Below, piece by piece: positions 7,532 through 17,333 of a DNA stretch of 64,000 bases. Positions within the stretch are counted from its first letter, which is position 1. The number at the start of each line of letters is the position of its first letter. The notes below the pieces were generated by a model. The model worked only from the letters and a program-made list of their open reading frames with translations, was not told the origin of the DNA and searched no databases. Location: NCBI RefSeq assembly GCF_001666755.1, contig NZ_LZJC01000158.1, positions 1 to 64,000 of the forward strand. The letters run 5' to 3'. The translations under genes and the position numbers were made by a program. This DNA comes from Mycobacterium sp. E1214. GTDB taxonomy: Bacteria > Actinomycetota > Actinomycetes > Mycobacteriales > Mycobacteriaceae.

Positions 7532-10054
7532 ATGACCGACGTCGAACAGACCCCCACCGACGGCTTGTCGACCGCCGGCTCCCGGCCCGCCGATCTGACC
7601 GAGCACTCCCGCACCGGGATGGGCGCGCCCGCGCTGCAGCGCGCGATCGCCGACCACCTGCGGTACTCGATCGGGCGCCCGGCCGCGGCGCTGCGGCCCG
7701 AGCACTACTATCGGGCGCTGGCGCTTGCCGTGCGAGACCGCATGCAGGACCGCCGGGTGGCGTCGACGCAGACCTCCCTCGACCTCGGACGCAAGGTGAC
7801 CTGCTACCTGTCGGCCGAGTTCTTGATGGGCCCCCAATTGGGCAACAACCTGCTGAACCTGGGCCTGGAGGGCGCGGCGAAGTCCGCGCTGGCCGCGATG
7901 GGCCAGCGGCTGGACGAGGTGCTGGCGTGCGAGGAGGAACCCGGCCTGGGCAACGGCGGCCTGGGCCGCCTGGCGGCCTGCTATCTGGACTCGCTGGCCA
8001 CGCTTGAGCGTCCGGCCATCGGCTACGGGATCCGTTACGAATTCGGCATTTTCGACCAGGAGATCCATGACGGCTGGCAGGTCGAGCAGACCGACAACTG
8101 GCTGGACCGCGGAAACCCTTGGGAAATCGCCAAACCCGACGTCAACTACCTGGTCAAGTGGGGCGGTTACGTCGAGCGTTACACCGACGACGCCGGCCGT
8201 GAGCGCGCCCGCTGGGTGCCGGGCCTGATGCTCAAGGGCGTCGCCTACGACACCCCCATTCAGGGTTACGGCGTTAACACCTGCAACGTGCTGACGCTGT
8301 GGAGCGCGCGGGCCGTCAAGTCGTTCGCGTTGGAGGCCTTCAACACCGGTGATTACTACAAGGCCGTCGAAGACGAGGTGACGTCGGAGACCGTCACCAA
8401 GGTGCTCTACCCCAACGACGAGCCCGAAGCCGGCAAGCGGCTGCGCCTGCTGCAACAGCACTTCTTCGTGTCCTGCTCCTTGCAGCACGTCCTGCACATC
8501 ATGGACGACTTGGCCGACGCGGGTGTCCGCGAGCTCCCTCAGCGATTCGCGTTGCAGCTCAACGACACTCATCCGTCGATCGGTGTCGCCGAACTGATGC
8601 GGCTGCTGGTCGACGAGCGCGGGCTGGAATGGGAAGAGGCCTGGGACATCACGGTCGCGACGTTCGCCTACACCAACCACACCCTGCTGCCGGAAGCGCT
8701 GGAGACGTGGCCGCTGCAGATGTTCGGCGATTCGTTGCCGCGGCACCTGGAGATCATTTACGAGATCAACCGGCGCTTCCTCAACGAGGTGCGCACGCGG
8801 TTCCTCGGCGACTCCGACCGCGTTCGCCGGATGTCGCTCATCGGTGAGGACGGCGCCAAGTTCGTTCGGATGGCACACCTGGCCACCGTCGGCAGCCACG
8901 CCATCAACGGCGTCGCGGCGTTGCACACGGAGTTGCTGAAAGACAGTGTGCTCAAAGACTTCTACGAGATGTGGCCCGAGCGGTTCAGCAACAAGACCAA
9001 CGGCGTGACGCCGCGCCGGTTCCTCGCGCTGGCCAATCCCGGCCTGCGGGAGTTGTTGGACCGCACCATCGGCGACGGCTGGCTGACCGATCTGCGGCGG
9101 CTGCGCGGACTGGAGCCCTTCGTCGACGACTCCTCGTTCCGCCGGCAATGGCGCGACATCAAGCGCACCAACAAGGGCCGGCTCGCCACGTTCGTCCGCG
9201 CGGAGACCGGCGTCGAGCTCAACCCGGAATGGATCTTCGACATCCAGGTCAAGCGGATTCACGAATACAAGCGCCAACACCTCAACGTGCTGCACATCAT
9301 CGCGTTGTACTACCGGCTCAAGCAGAACCCCGGGCTCGCGATCCCGCCGCGGGCCTTCATCTTCGGCGGCAAAGCGGCGCCCGGCTACTTCCTGGCCAAG
9401 CGGATCATCAAGCTGATCAACGCCGTCGGCGAAACCATCAACAGCGACCCCGAGGTGAACAAGTCACTCAAGGTCGCGTTCATCCCGAACTTCAACGTGC
9501 AGAACGCGCACCTGATCTACCCGGCGGCCAACGTGTCGGAGCAGATCTCGACCGCCGGCAAGGAGGCTTCCGGCACCGGGAACATGAAGTTCATGATCAA
9601 CGGCGCGCTGACGGTCGGCACGCTCGACGGGGCCAATGTCGAGATCCGTGAGGAGGCCGGGGAAGAGAACTTCTTCCTGTTCGGCCTGACGGTGCAGGAG
9701 GTCGAGGCGCTCAAGGCCAGCGGCTACCGGCCGGCGGATTACATCGACAGCAACGACGAGTTGAGCGCGGTGCTCAACCTGATCGCCGACGGCACCTTCT
9801 CCCACGGTGACACCGAGGTGTTCAAGCCGCTGGTGGACAACCTGCGCTACGACGACCCCTTCCTGGTGTGCGCCGACTATGCCTCCTACGTCGAATGCCA
9901 GGCCCGGGTGAGCGCCGCGTGGCTGGACGGCGAGTCGTGGACCAAGATGTCGATCCTCAACACCGCGCGCAGCGGCAAGTTCTCCTCGGATCGCGCCATC
10001 GCCGAATACTGCGACGACATCTGGAACGTCTGGCCACTGACCGTCAAGATCTGA
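7532..10054 (+). CDS. glgP: Glycogen phosphorylase
   Basis: An 840-aa alpha-glucan phosphorylase that releases glucose-1-phosphate from glycogen or maltodextrin. It spans the family from the N-terminal YLSAEFLMGPQLGNNL and EEPGLGNGGLGRLAACYLDS blocks to the PLP site EASGTGNMKFMINGALTVG, with the cofactor Lys near 686, and the IRRIHEYKRQ-like block VKRIHEYKRQ. No residue of the signature regions is missing. ATG 7532 follows GGGAGTAGG. It stands alone here, without glgE or other glycogen genes. The preceding 175 nt hold no recognisable gene. Confidence 0.97.
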   Translation: MTDVEQTPTDGLSTAGSRPADLTEHSRTGMGAPALQRAIADHLRYSIGRPAAALRPEHYYRALALAVRDRMQDRRVASTQTSLDLGRKVTCYLSAEFLMGPQLGNNLLNLGLEGAAKSALAAMGQRLDEVLACEEEPGLGNGGLGRLAACYLDSLATLERPAIGYGIRYEFGIFDQEIHDGWQVEQTDNWLDRGNPWEIAKPDVNYLVKWGGYVERYTDDAGRERARWVPGLMLKGVAYDTPIQGYGVNTCNVLTLWSARAVKSFALEAFNTGDYYKAVEDEVTSETVTKVLYPNDEPEAGKRLRLLQQHFFVSCSLQHVLHIMDDLADAGVRELPQRFALQLNDTHPSIGVAELMRLLVDERGLEWEEAWDITVATFAYTNHTLLPEALETWPLQMFGDSLPRHLEIIYEINRRFLNEVRTRFLGDSDRVRRMSLIGEDGAKFVRMAHLATVGSHAINGVAALHTELLKDSVLKDFYEMWPERFSNKTNGVTPRRFLALANPGLRELLDRTIGDGWLTDLRRLRGLEPFVDDSSFRRQWRDIKRTNKGRLATFVRAETGVELNPEWIFDIQVKRIHEYKRQHLNVLHIIALYYRLKQNPGLAIPPRAFIFGGKAAPGYFLAKRIIKLINAVGETINSDPEVNKSLKVAFIPNFNVQNAHLIYPAANVSEQISTAGKEASGTGNMKFMINGALTVGTLDGANVEIREEAGEENFFLFGLTVQEVEALKASGYRPADYIDSNDELSAVLNLIADGTFSHGDTEVFKPLVDNLRYDDPFLVCADYASYVECQARVSAAWLDGESWTKMSILNTARSGKFSSDRAIAEYCDDIWNVWPLTVKI

Positions 10055-10084
10055 CGGGTCCCGCGGCCGGAGGACTGACCGCGG

Positions 10085-10363
10085 TTACAGGGTCTCGCTG
10101 GCGATGAAGACGGACACGTAGCCGATCGGGATGCCGGTCCGGGTGGCGATGCACTCCCGCGCCGCCGACTCGACGGCGGCGCGGCGGGGGGCGTGGGCGA
10201 CGCCGCCGACCTCGGGTACCCGGATCATCCAGCCGTCGGTGACGCGGGTGACCTCGATGTCAAAGCATTGACCGACAGTCGGGCGGTTGACGCGGTGGCC
10301 GGAACGCTGGACACGGCCGCTGCGCAACGGCTGAGCACGCCGAAGGGTGGGCTGAATGGGCAT
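10085..10363 (-). CDS. Small HicB-like conserved protein
   Basis: A 92-aa protein with a basic N-terminus (about 1-30) and a compact alpha/beta domain (FDIEVTRVTDGWMIRVPEVGGVAHAP, then a helix AAVESAARECIATRTG and a last strand GYVSVFI). The pattern of strand, W.iRVPE..G..., helix resembles the partial RNase-H fold of HicB-type antitoxins. No HicA-like toxin gene is adjacent, and such orphan proteins are frequent in mycobacteria. The start ATG 10363 follows AGGGAAAG. Longer starts would run into the divergent gene at 10553. The assignment is by fold pattern only. Confidence 0.65.
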   Translation of the reverse strand: MPIQPTLRRAQPLRSGRVQRSGHRVNRPTVGQCFDIEVTRVTDGWMIRVPEVGGVAHAPRRAAVESAARECIATRTGIPIGYVSVFIASETL

Positions 10364-10552
10364 GTTCTTTCCCTGAGTCGACGACAAACCGCGCGCAACT
10401 GTAATGCCGGTCGAGGTTAAAAACCTAATCGGCCGAGGGGGGCCGGCTAAACGGAAGATGACGTTCCGGCGTTGGTGGTCGTGGTCGCGGGGCGGCAGTG
10501 GACGTTTCGGGCGTCCGCGGCAAGGATCGGGGCAGCGACTCGTGGCAGGAGA

Positions 10553-12043
10553 ATGGTGATTCGACGTATGAGAAGGCTCGTGCTGGCCCCCGTGGTGTTG
10601 GTGTTGGCGATGCTGGCGGCGCCGTCCGCCTGGGCCGACGCGTACACCGATCAGCTGGTCGGCCGGTTCAACGACCAGAGGCACGTCGTGGCCGATGCCA
10701 CGGCGAACCCCCCGCTGCAGGATGCGGACAAACTGAACCAGCAGATTCTGTCCAGCTCGTGGACGTGGACCTCGACCCCGCCGGTCTGGGTGGCGGCGGT
10801 GGCGCCCGATCAGACGGGGGTGACGACGGCGGACGCCGTGCACAACGCCTTCGTGAGCCGCAATCCCGGGTTCAGTGGGGTCATCCTGGTGATCGACGCC
10901 AAGGGCTATCACGTGCGGGCGTTCAACGTGCCCAGGGCGGTCGCGGATGCGGTCGATCCGCTGATGCGCCAGTCGGCTCGGGCGCATCGCGACGACCCCT
11001 ACGGTGCGACCAGTGAATTCGTCGGCAAGCTGGCCGGAGTCAACGTGGCGTCCGGGACGCCCGTCAAGACCTCGCCGGCCGTCCACGAGAAGCACAACAA
11101 CTGGGCCTGGCTCTCGGCGGCGTTGCTGGTCATCGGCATCGCGCTGGCGGCGGGAGGCCTGCTGTGGTTCGCCGTCAGCCGAAACCGTAAGCGCCGCAAC
11201 AGCAACGAGGCTCGGGAGGAGCTCAAGCAGGAGCTGATCGTCGCCGCCTCGGAGGTGGGTGACCTCGACAACGCGGTCTTCGCCAACAGCGGCGTCGACG
11301 TCAGCGCCGAATCATTGAAGGCGAACGCCAGCCTGGCCGACGCCCGCGCGGCGTACGAGAAGCGCGACTATGGCGCCGCGCGGGCGCACCTGCGGGTGGT
11401 GGCCTCCACCGTGGCGAAGGCCAACCAGAAGATCAACCCGGGGGCCAAGCCCAACGTCGAGGCCGTGGCCGCGGTGCCCGAGCGCGACCGTCGGCAGGCG
11501 GAGGTGAACACGCGAAACCCGGACACCGGCGAGCGGGTGACGATCAACAACAACAACTACAGCACCAGCCCGCAGCCCGGATACCCGCACTACTACGGCG
11601 GCGGCTACTACAACGGTGTGTTCTTCTACCCCGGTTACTACCCGTATGCGTTCTGGGGCCCCGGCTGGGGCTGGGCTCTGACCGACGTGTTGCTGATGGA
11701 CGCGCTGCTCGACGACCACTGGGGCGGCAGCTACGACCGGGGCTTCGAAGCCGGCCGGGACTCGGCACTGGCCGATGCCAACTATGACGGCCAAGGCACG
11801 GGCTACGACAGCCAGCAGGCCGACGCCGGGTTCTCGGGCTACCAGGACTCGGGTGGCGGTGACGTCGACTTCGACGGCAACGACTTCGGTGGCGGCTACG
11901 ACTCGGGCGGCGGTTATGACTCGGGCGGCGGGATAGACTTCGGCGGCTCCGACTTCGGTGGGTTCGGGGGCGGCTCGGATTTCGGGGGCGGCTCCGACTT
12001 CGGTGGCGGTTCGGATTCCGGCGGCGGCAACTTCGGCTTCTGA
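10553..12043 (+). CDS. Exported, membrane-anchored TPM-like protein with Gly/Asp/Phe-rich tail
   Basis: A 496-aa protein with a signal peptide (about 1-29, LAAPSAWADAY), an extracytoplasmic domain (30-175) loosely like TPM/TPM_phosphatase domains, a membrane helix (WAWLSAALLVIGIALAAGGLLWF) followed by RKRR, a cytoplasmic helical segment (about 205-290), a Tyr/Gly/Pro-rich stretch (YYGGGYYNGVFFYPGYYPY) and a tail of SDFGGG-type repeats. ATG 10553 after GGCAGGAGA is preferred. An internal ATG five codons later is possible. The low-complexity tail (from about residue 440) is Gly, Asp, Ser and Phe. The function is unknown, and the TPM similarity is weak. Confidence 0.72.
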   Translation: MVIRRMRRLVLAPVVLVLAMLAAPSAWADAYTDQLVGRFNDQRHVVADATANPPLQDADKLNQQILSSSWTWTSTPPVWVAAVAPDQTGVTTADAVHNAFVSRNPGFSGVILVIDAKGYHVRAFNVPRAVADAVDPLMRQSARAHRDDPYGATSEFVGKLAGVNVASGTPVKTSPAVHEKHNNWAWLSAALLVIGIALAAGGLLWFAVSRNRKRRNSNEAREELKQELIVAASEVGDLDNAVFANSGVDVSAESLKANASLADARAAYEKRDYGAARAHLRVVASTVAKANQKINPGAKPNVEAVAAVPERDRRQAEVNTRNPDTGERVTINNNNYSTSPQPGYPHYYGGGYYNGVFFYPGYYPYAFWGPGWGWALTDVLLMDALLDDHWGGSYDRGFEAGRDSALADANYDGQGTGYDSQQADAGFSGYQDSGGGDVDFDGNDFGGGYDSGGGYDSGGGIDFGGSDFGGFGGGSDFGGGSDFGGGSDSGGGNFGF

Positions 12044-12077
12044 ACGGGACGCCGGATCGGCAGGTTAGGTTGAGCGA

Positions 12078-12254
12078 GTGAGCACAGACAGGATCAACCG
12101 CGGCATCCTGATTGCGATGGCGGTCATCGGCCTCATCGTTTACGTGCTGCTGTACGGCCACGCCTCGACCGCTTTCCGGGTCCTCGTGCCGTTCGGCCTC
12201 CTCGCACTGGTCGGGCTCGTCGTGCGCGACGTGCTGCGGGACCGCAGGCGCTGA
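12078..12254 (+). CDS. Small two-helix membrane protein
   Basis: A 58-aa product from GTG 12078, with two hydrophobic segments (ILIAMAVIGLIVYVLLYG and FRVLVPFGLLALVGLVVRDVL) and a basic end (RDRRR). It begins 35 nt after the TPM-like gene and ends 56 nt before the next gene, in the same direction, so it may belong to their transcript. No family is recognised. Confidence 0.6.
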   Translation: MSTDRINRGILIAMAVIGLIVYVLLYGHASTAFRVLVPFGLLALVGLVVRDVLRDRRR

Positions 12255-12310
12255 GCTCACCGGGAAGCTTTTCGGCGGCGCCGGCGTTGGTTCGCGGTGG
12301 AGGTGGCGCG

Positions 12311-13180
12311 ATGGGTTACCACGAAGGTGAGCTGGCCACCCAGCGGCGCGCCGGCGTGTTGGCCGACGCCAGGCGGCTCGAGCGGATGGTGGACCCCGCA
12401 GGATTGTCCAGCGGCGCCGCGAAATTCCTTGCCGCACAGGGTTTTCTCGCGATCACCGGGCGGGACGGCAACGGTGTGCTCTGGGTGTCGCCGCTGAGCG
12501 GGCCGGCGGGCTTCCTGCGCGGCTGCGGCCGCACGCTGCAGATCTCGGCCGCACCGCGTGCCGGTGATGCGTTGCATGACATGCCAACCGGGCAGCAAGT
12601 CGGCATGGTGGCCATCGACTTCGCCGCCCGGCGGCGATTGCGGGTCAACGGCACGCTCGTCGAGCGCGACGGTCGGGGCCTCGCCGTGCGCGTCGACCAG
12701 GCCTACGGGAATTGCCCGCAGTACATCCACCCACGGGTTGTCAACGTTCCTGCGATCGCGGCCGCGGGGTCCATCGGCACCCGGCATGCGACCGCGTTGA
12801 CGCCCGCCGATCGGGCGATGATCCAGGCCGCCGACACCTTCTTCCTCGGTACCACGCATCCCACCCGCGGCAGCGACGCGTCGCACCGGGGCGGCCCCGC
12901 AGGATTCGTCCGCGTCGACTCACCCGATGGGTTGTGGTGGCCGGACTATCCGGGCAACAACATGTTCAACAGCTTCGGCAACCTGGCGGTCGACAACGAG
13001 GCGGCCCTGTTGTTCGTCGACTTCGCCTCGGGAGCCGCCCTGCAGCTGTCCGGCACCGCCGAAGTCCAATGGACCGACCCCGGTGACGACGCCGACGACG
13101 GCGGCGTCGGACGCCGGGTCGCCTTCTCGGTGCGCGCCGTCACCGCGTCGGGCGGCCCACCCGGCCGGGCGGTCGCCTAA
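12311..13180 (+). CDS. Pyridoxamine 5'-phosphate oxidase-like FMN-binding protein
   Basis: A 289-aa protein of the PNPOx-like split-barrel superfamily. Two barrel halves can be seen: residues about 45-140 (FLAITGRDGNGVLWVSPLSG, GMVAIDFAARRRLRVNGTL) and about 165-260 (DTFFLGTTHPTRGSDASHRGG, NNMFNSFGNLAVDNEAALLF, LQLSGTAEVQW). This tandem form occurs in a flavin/F420-binding subgroup found in actinobacteria. It probably binds FMN or F420 and reduces an unknown substrate. ATG 12311 has GGAGGTGG upstream. The next 267 nt (13181-13447) hold no convincing gene. Confidence 0.72.
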   Translation: MGYHEGELATQRRAGVLADARRLERMVDPAGLSSGAAKFLAAQGFLAITGRDGNGVLWVSPLSGPAGFLRGCGRTLQISAAPRAGDALHDMPTGQQVGMVAIDFAARRRLRVNGTLVERDGRGLAVRVDQAYGNCPQYIHPRVVNVPAIAAAGSIGTRHATALTPADRAMIQAADTFFLGTTHPTRGSDASHRGGPAGFVRVDSPDGLWWPDYPGNNMFNSFGNLAVDNEAALLFVDFASGAALQLSGTAEVQWTDPGDDADDGGVGRRVAFSVRAVTASGGPPGRAVA

Positions 13181-13447
13181 CTCAAGACCCGCCTTCGAAT
13201 CCGCAGGTGTCGCGAGCAGCGGGATCCGCGGGGCCAGCCCCGGCGCCTTGTTGGGGCCGGCGGCGACGGGCCGCTCGGTAGCAACCAAGCGCGCCGACGG
13301 CGCCGAAACCACGTTGTGGCAACGCCTTTGGCTCCCCGAGCGTCACCGTGCCTCGACTGGGTGGCGGCGCCGCGGGGCCCGGAGGGCAGCGCCGGCGGCC
13401 ATGGGTGCGGTAGCGTCCGGGAAGTCTTTCGAGTAAAAGGATTCCCG

Positions 13448-13876
13448 ATGATCGATTCGATCTTCTTCGGCTACCTGGCGGTCCTCGCCATAGGGTTGTC
13501 GGTACTGTCGGCCACCGTTGCCTTCGTCGGCGTGCGACGGATACGCAATCGGCCGTCCAGTCCGCTGGCCGAACAGATCGGCAGCCACAAGGCGGTCCTG
13601 GACAAGGTCCGCAAGGGCGAGCCGATGTCCGCCGAAGAGCTCGACTTCGCGCGGCGGATCGTCGCCGACCGGACCTCCCCGCTGTCGATCGCCATCCCCG
13701 GCGCTTTATTCATGCTGGGATGCTTTTACGTGCTGGGCAGCCTCGAGCACCTGCACGGCGCCACGCCGTCGGAACGCACCTTCCTGGGCGTGATACCCAT
13801 GCTGACCTCGACAAATTTGGGCCTGCGGATGCTCAGTCATGTCAGACTGAAACGCCGTTTACAAAAGCTGGCCTGA
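13448..13876 (+). CDS. Conserved membrane protein of unknown function
   Basis: A 142-aa product from ATG 13448 with an AAAAGG ribosome site. It has an N-terminal membrane helix (FFGYLAVLAIGLSVLSATVAFVGV), a soluble basic and acidic segment (about 35-85, including AEELDFARRIVADRT) and a second hydrophobic region (LSIAIPGALFMLGCFYVLGSL), ending in a basic tail. No family is recognised. It is followed by an AT-rich intergenic region upstream of an mmpS gene. Confidence 0.65.
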   Translation: MIDSIFFGYLAVLAIGLSVLSATVAFVGVRRIRNRPSSPLAEQIGSHKAVLDKVRKGEPMSAEELDFARRIVADRTSPLSIAIPGALFMLGCFYVLGSLEHLHGATPSERTFLGVIPMLTSTNLGLRMLSHVRLKRRLQKLA

Positions 13877-13979
13877 GGCAAACATAAGCCATATGATGCA
13901 ACGATGCTTGACGCGCATCGCTCATCGGGGATGGCGCCCCAGTTCGCATTCCGCTCGCATCCTGGTAATCTTTGCTGGT

Positions 13980-14004
13980 CTATATCTCAGGCTGATTGAT
14001 ATAG
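13980..14004. promoter_or_regulatory. Candidate operator upstream of mmpS-mmpL
   Basis: Perfect 7-bp arms CTATATC (13980-13986) and GATATAG (13998-14004), with 11 nt between them. The repeat lies about 60 nt before the mmpS start, in a locally AT-rich intergenic region of 188 nt. The geometry fits a dimeric TetR- or MarR-type repressor, but no regulator gene is adjacent. Confidence 0.5.
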
Positions 14005-14064
14005 CGGCTCCGTGCGCGTCGTGCGGAGTCACCGCAGTGGGAGCGGATTCGAGAAGGTGATCGA

Positions 14065-14508
14065 GTGAGCCCTCGGCTGAGCGGCAGGACCGTCCTGGAG
14101 CGGGCGTGGATGCCTTTGGTCGCGGTTGTTGCCGTGGGCGTGGGCCTGCTGTGCATGTACAAGGTGCATCAGTTCTCCGAGCCGGAGCCGGTCATCACCG
14201 TCAACGGCCCGCAGGCGCCGGAGGAGTTCAACGTCAAACGGATCACCTACGAGGTGTTCGGCTCGGCCGGGCAGGGCGGCAAGCTGGTCTACGTCGACGT
14301 CGACGGCCACCCGCATCAGGTTGACGTCACGACGCTGCCCTGGAGCCACACCGAAACCACCACGCTCACCGTGGCGTCGGGCAGCATCTCGGTGCACGTG
14401 CACGGCGGCCAGGTGGGTTGCCGGATGTTGGTGGACGGCGTCGTCCGGGATGAGCAGTCGGGGCAGCACCAAGACGCCGACGTCGAGTGCAGGGTGAAAT
14501 CGGCGTGA
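14065..14508 (+). CDS. mmpS: MmpS-family membrane accessory protein
   Basis: A 147-aa MmpS protein. It has one N-terminal membrane helix (AWMPLVAVVAVGVGLLCMYKVH) and a periplasmic beta-rich domain with the family signature FNVKRITYEVFGSAG, the VDVDG turn, LPWSHTETTTL and the C-terminal VGCRMLVDGVVRDEQ, with a disulfide-type Cys pair (VGCRML and DVECRV). MmpS proteins partner MmpL transporters. The start GTG follows AGAAGG at 9 nt. The stop overlaps the mmpL start by 4 nt (GTGA), so the pair is translationally coupled. Confidence 0.92.
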   Translation: MSPRLSGRTVLERAWMPLVAVVAVGVGLLCMYKVHQFSEPEPVITVNGPQAPEEFNVKRITYEVFGSAGQGGKLVYVDVDGHPHQVDVTTLPWSHTETTTLTVASGSISVHVHGGQVGCRMLVDGVVRDEQSGQHQDADVECRVKSA

Positions 14509-17333
14509 GCGAGCACCGCTTCGAGGAGCCGCGCGTCAAGCGGCCCTTCATCCCGAGGATGGTCCGCACCTTCGCGATCCCGATCATCTTCTTCTGGGGC
14601 TTCCTCGCCGTCACCACCAATGCCTTTATGCCGCAAGTGGAACGGGTCGCCGAAGAGCTCGCCGGCCCGATGGTCCCGCACTACGCGCCCTCGCAGCGGG
14701 CGCTGCTGCACATCGGCGAGAAGTTCCACGAATCCAATTCGACCAACCTGACCATGGTGGTGTTCGAGGCGAACCGGCCGCTGGCCGACCAGGACCACCG
14801 CTACTACGACGATCTGATGCGCCGGCTCGAGCGCGACACCAAACACGTGCAGTACGTGATGGATTTGTGGGGCAAGCCGTTCACCGCCGCGGGCGCGCAG
14901 AGCGTCGACGGCAAGTGCACCTACGTGCTCCTGCGGCTCGCCGGTGACATCGGCCAAATCGAGGCGAACGAGTCCGTGGACGCCGTCCGCGACATCATCA
15001 AGAAAGACACCCCGCCCCCGGGGCTGAAGGTCTACGTCAGCGGCGCGGCACCGCTGGCCTCGGACACCTTGACCATCGCCAACGCCAGCCTGAACAACGT
15101 CACGATCGTCACGATCATCTTGATCGTCGTGATGCTGCTGCTGGTGTACCGCGCGCCCTCCACGTTGCTGGTGCCCTTGCTCGGTGTGCTCATCGAGATG
15201 CTCGTGGCCAAGGGCATCGTCTCGACCCTCGGGCACTACGGGTACATCGAGCTGTCGTCCTTCGCCGTCAACATCGTGATCGCGTTGACCCTGGGCGCCG
15301 GAACGGATTACGGCATCTTCTTGATGGGCCGATATCACGAGGCGCGCCAGGCCGGTGAGAGCCGAGAAGACAGTTTCTACATCGCCTACAAGGGCGTGGC
15401 GCCCATCATCATCGGCTCCGGCCTGACGATCGCCGGCGCGTGTTACTGCCTGACCTTCGCGCGCCTCAACTACTTCCACACCATGGGGCCCGCCGTGGCG
15501 ATCACCATGCTGTTCACCATCGCGGCGGCGATGACGTTGGGCCCGGCGGTCCTCACCATCGGCAGCCTCTTCGGCATGTTCGACCCGAGGACCAATGCCA
15601 GAGGGCACCTGTATCGGCGTATCGGCGCCAGCGTGGTGCGCTGGCCGGTGCCGATCCTGGTGGCCAGTTCGGCCGTCGTCATGATCGGGGCGATCTTCGT
15701 GCCCACCTACCGGCAGAACTATGACGACCGGCAGTACCAGCCGCACGACGCGCCCGCCAACCTCGGCTTCCAAGCGGCCGATCGACATTTCCCCAAGAGC
15801 AAGCTGTTCTCCGAGATGCTGATGGTCGAAACCGATCACGACATGCGCAACTCCGCCGACTTCATCTCACTCGACCGGGTGGCCAGAGCCCTGATCCGGC
15901 TGCGCGGCGTGGCCATGGTGCAGGGCATGACGCGTCCACTGGGACGGGCGCTCGAACACGCCAGCATCCCGTACCTGTTCACCACGCAGGGCAGCGGCAA
16001 CGGCCAACAACTGCCGTTCAACAAGGAGCAGAACTCCAACACCGACGCGCAAGCCGACATCCAGGCACACTCAGTCGCCGTGCTGCGCAAGGAGATCGGG
16101 TTCTTCCAAAAGGTCTCCGACGAACTGCACCAGACGGTGCTGACGGTGCAAGACCTGCAACGGGTCAGCGACGACATCCGGGACGAAGTCTCCAACGTCG
16201 ACGATTTCTTCCGGCCCATCAAGAGCTACTTCTATTGGGAGAAGCACTGTTTCGACATCCCGATCTGCTGGACGTTTCGGTCGTTGTTCGACACGATCGA
16301 CGACATCGACAAGCTGGCCGACGACATCGCGGACGCCAGGGTGTCGCTCGAAGAAGTCGATAAGGCCTTCCCGCAGATCATCGCGCAACTGAAAGCCACC
16401 GCCGACGACACCGAGGCGCTGCAGTCGAAACTGGTCAACAGCTACGGATCCGCCGACTTGCAGTCCATCCAGACCGAGCAGACCTACGACGACTCGATCA
16501 ACGTCGGCAACGACTTCGACAAGTCCCGCAGCGACGACTTCTTCTACATTCCGCACGAGGGCTTCGACAACGACGACGTCAAGACGGGCATCAAGCTGAT
16601 GATGTCGCCGGACGGCAAGGCCGCGCGGTTCATCGTCACCCACGAGGGCGACGCCATGGGGCCGGAAGGGGTCGAGCACGTCGAACAGTTCCCCGATGCG
16701 ATCAAGACGATCCTGAAGGAGACCTCGCTGGCGGGCGCCCGCATCTACATCGGCGGCTCGGGTTCCAACGACAAGGACATCAAGCAGTACGCGATGTCGG
16801 ACCTGATGATCGCCGCCATCGCCGCGTTCGTGCTGATCTTCTTGATCATGATGTTCATCACCCGAAGTCTGGTGGCGGCCTTAGTGATTCCCGGCACCGT
16901 GGCGTTCTCCTATGCTGGGGCGTTCGGGTTGTCCATCCTGTTCTGGCAGCACCTGGTCGGCCTGCACCTGCACTGGCTCGTTCTGCCGCTGACGTTCATC
17001 ATCCTGGTAGCGGTCGGGTCCGACTACAACCTGCTACTCATCAACAGGGTCAAGGAGGAGCTGCACGGCGGCATCCACACCGGCCTCATCCGGGCGCTGG
17101 GCAGCACCGGCGGTGTGGTGACCTCGGCGGGCCTGGTATTCGCGTTCACCATGTTGGCGATGCTCACCAGCGATCTGCGGACCATCGGCCAGGTGGGGTC
17201 GACCGTGTGCATCGGCCTGCTGCTCGACACCCTGATCGTCCGCTCGTTCGTGGTGCCGTCCATCCTGCGAATCCTGGGGCCGTGGTTCTGGTGGCCGACA
17301 CTGGTGCGCAACCGGCCACTGCCCCAGCGCTAG
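14505..17333 (+). CDS. mmpL: MmpL-family RND lipid/siderophore transporter
   Basis: A 942-aa RND transporter with two repeats, each with a helix, a large periplasmic loop and a helix bundle. The proton-relay Asp-Tyr pairs are intact: Asp268-Tyr269 (GAGTDYGIF) and Asp840-Tyr841 (VGSDYNLLL). The second periplasmic loop holds the Cys-containing FYWEKHCFDIPICW block and coiled-coil stretches (about 590-660), typical of the MmpL4/MmpL5 class that works with MmpS. Likely cargo is a lipid, glycopeptidolipid or siderophore; sequence alone does not decide. GTG 14505 is coupled to mmpS. The stop overlaps that of the convergent malic enzyme gene. Confidence 0.93.
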   Translation: MSEHRFEEPRVKRPFIPRMVRTFAIPIIFFWGFLAVTTNAFMPQVERVAEELAGPMVPHYAPSQRALLHIGEKFHESNSTNLTMVVFEANRPLADQDHRYYDDLMRRLERDTKHVQYVMDLWGKPFTAAGAQSVDGKCTYVLLRLAGDIGQIEANESVDAVRDIIKKDTPPPGLKVYVSGAAPLASDTLTIANASLNNVTIVTIILIVVMLLLVYRAPSTLLVPLLGVLIEMLVAKGIVSTLGHYGYIELSSFAVNIVIALTLGAGTDYGIFLMGRYHEARQAGESREDSFYIAYKGVAPIIIGSGLTIAGACYCLTFARLNYFHTMGPAVAITMLFTIAAAMTLGPAVLTIGSLFGMFDPRTNARGHLYRRIGASVVRWPVPILVASSAVVMIGAIFVPTYRQNYDDRQYQPHDAPANLGFQAADRHFPKSKLFSEMLMVETDHDMRNSADFISLDRVARALIRLRGVAMVQGMTRPLGRALEHASIPYLFTTQGSGNGQQLPFNKEQNSNTDAQADIQAHSVAVLRKEIGFFQKVSDELHQTVLTVQDLQRVSDDIRDEVSNVDDFFRPIKSYFYWEKHCFDIPICWTFRSLFDTIDDIDKLADDIADARVSLEEVDKAFPQIIAQLKATADDTEALQSKLVNSYGSADLQSIQTEQTYDDSINVGNDFDKSRSDDFFYIPHEGFDNDDVKTGIKLMMSPDGKAARFIVTHEGDAMGPEGVEHVEQFPDAIKTILKETSLAGARIYIGGSGSNDKDIKQYAMSDLMIAAIAAFVLIFLIMMFITRSLVAALVIPGTVAFSYAGAFGLSILFWQHLVGLHLHWLVLPLTFIILVAVGSDYNLLLINRVKEELHGGIHTGLIRALGSTGGVVTSAGLVFAFTMLAMLTSDLRTIGQVGSTVCIGLLLDTLIVRSFVVPSILRILGPWFWWPTLVRNRPLPQR

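Noticed and set aside
7514-9295. 593-codon open frame opposite glgP
   Set aside because: Antisense shadow produced by high-GC codon use; composition is low in typical protein features and glgP is unmistakable.
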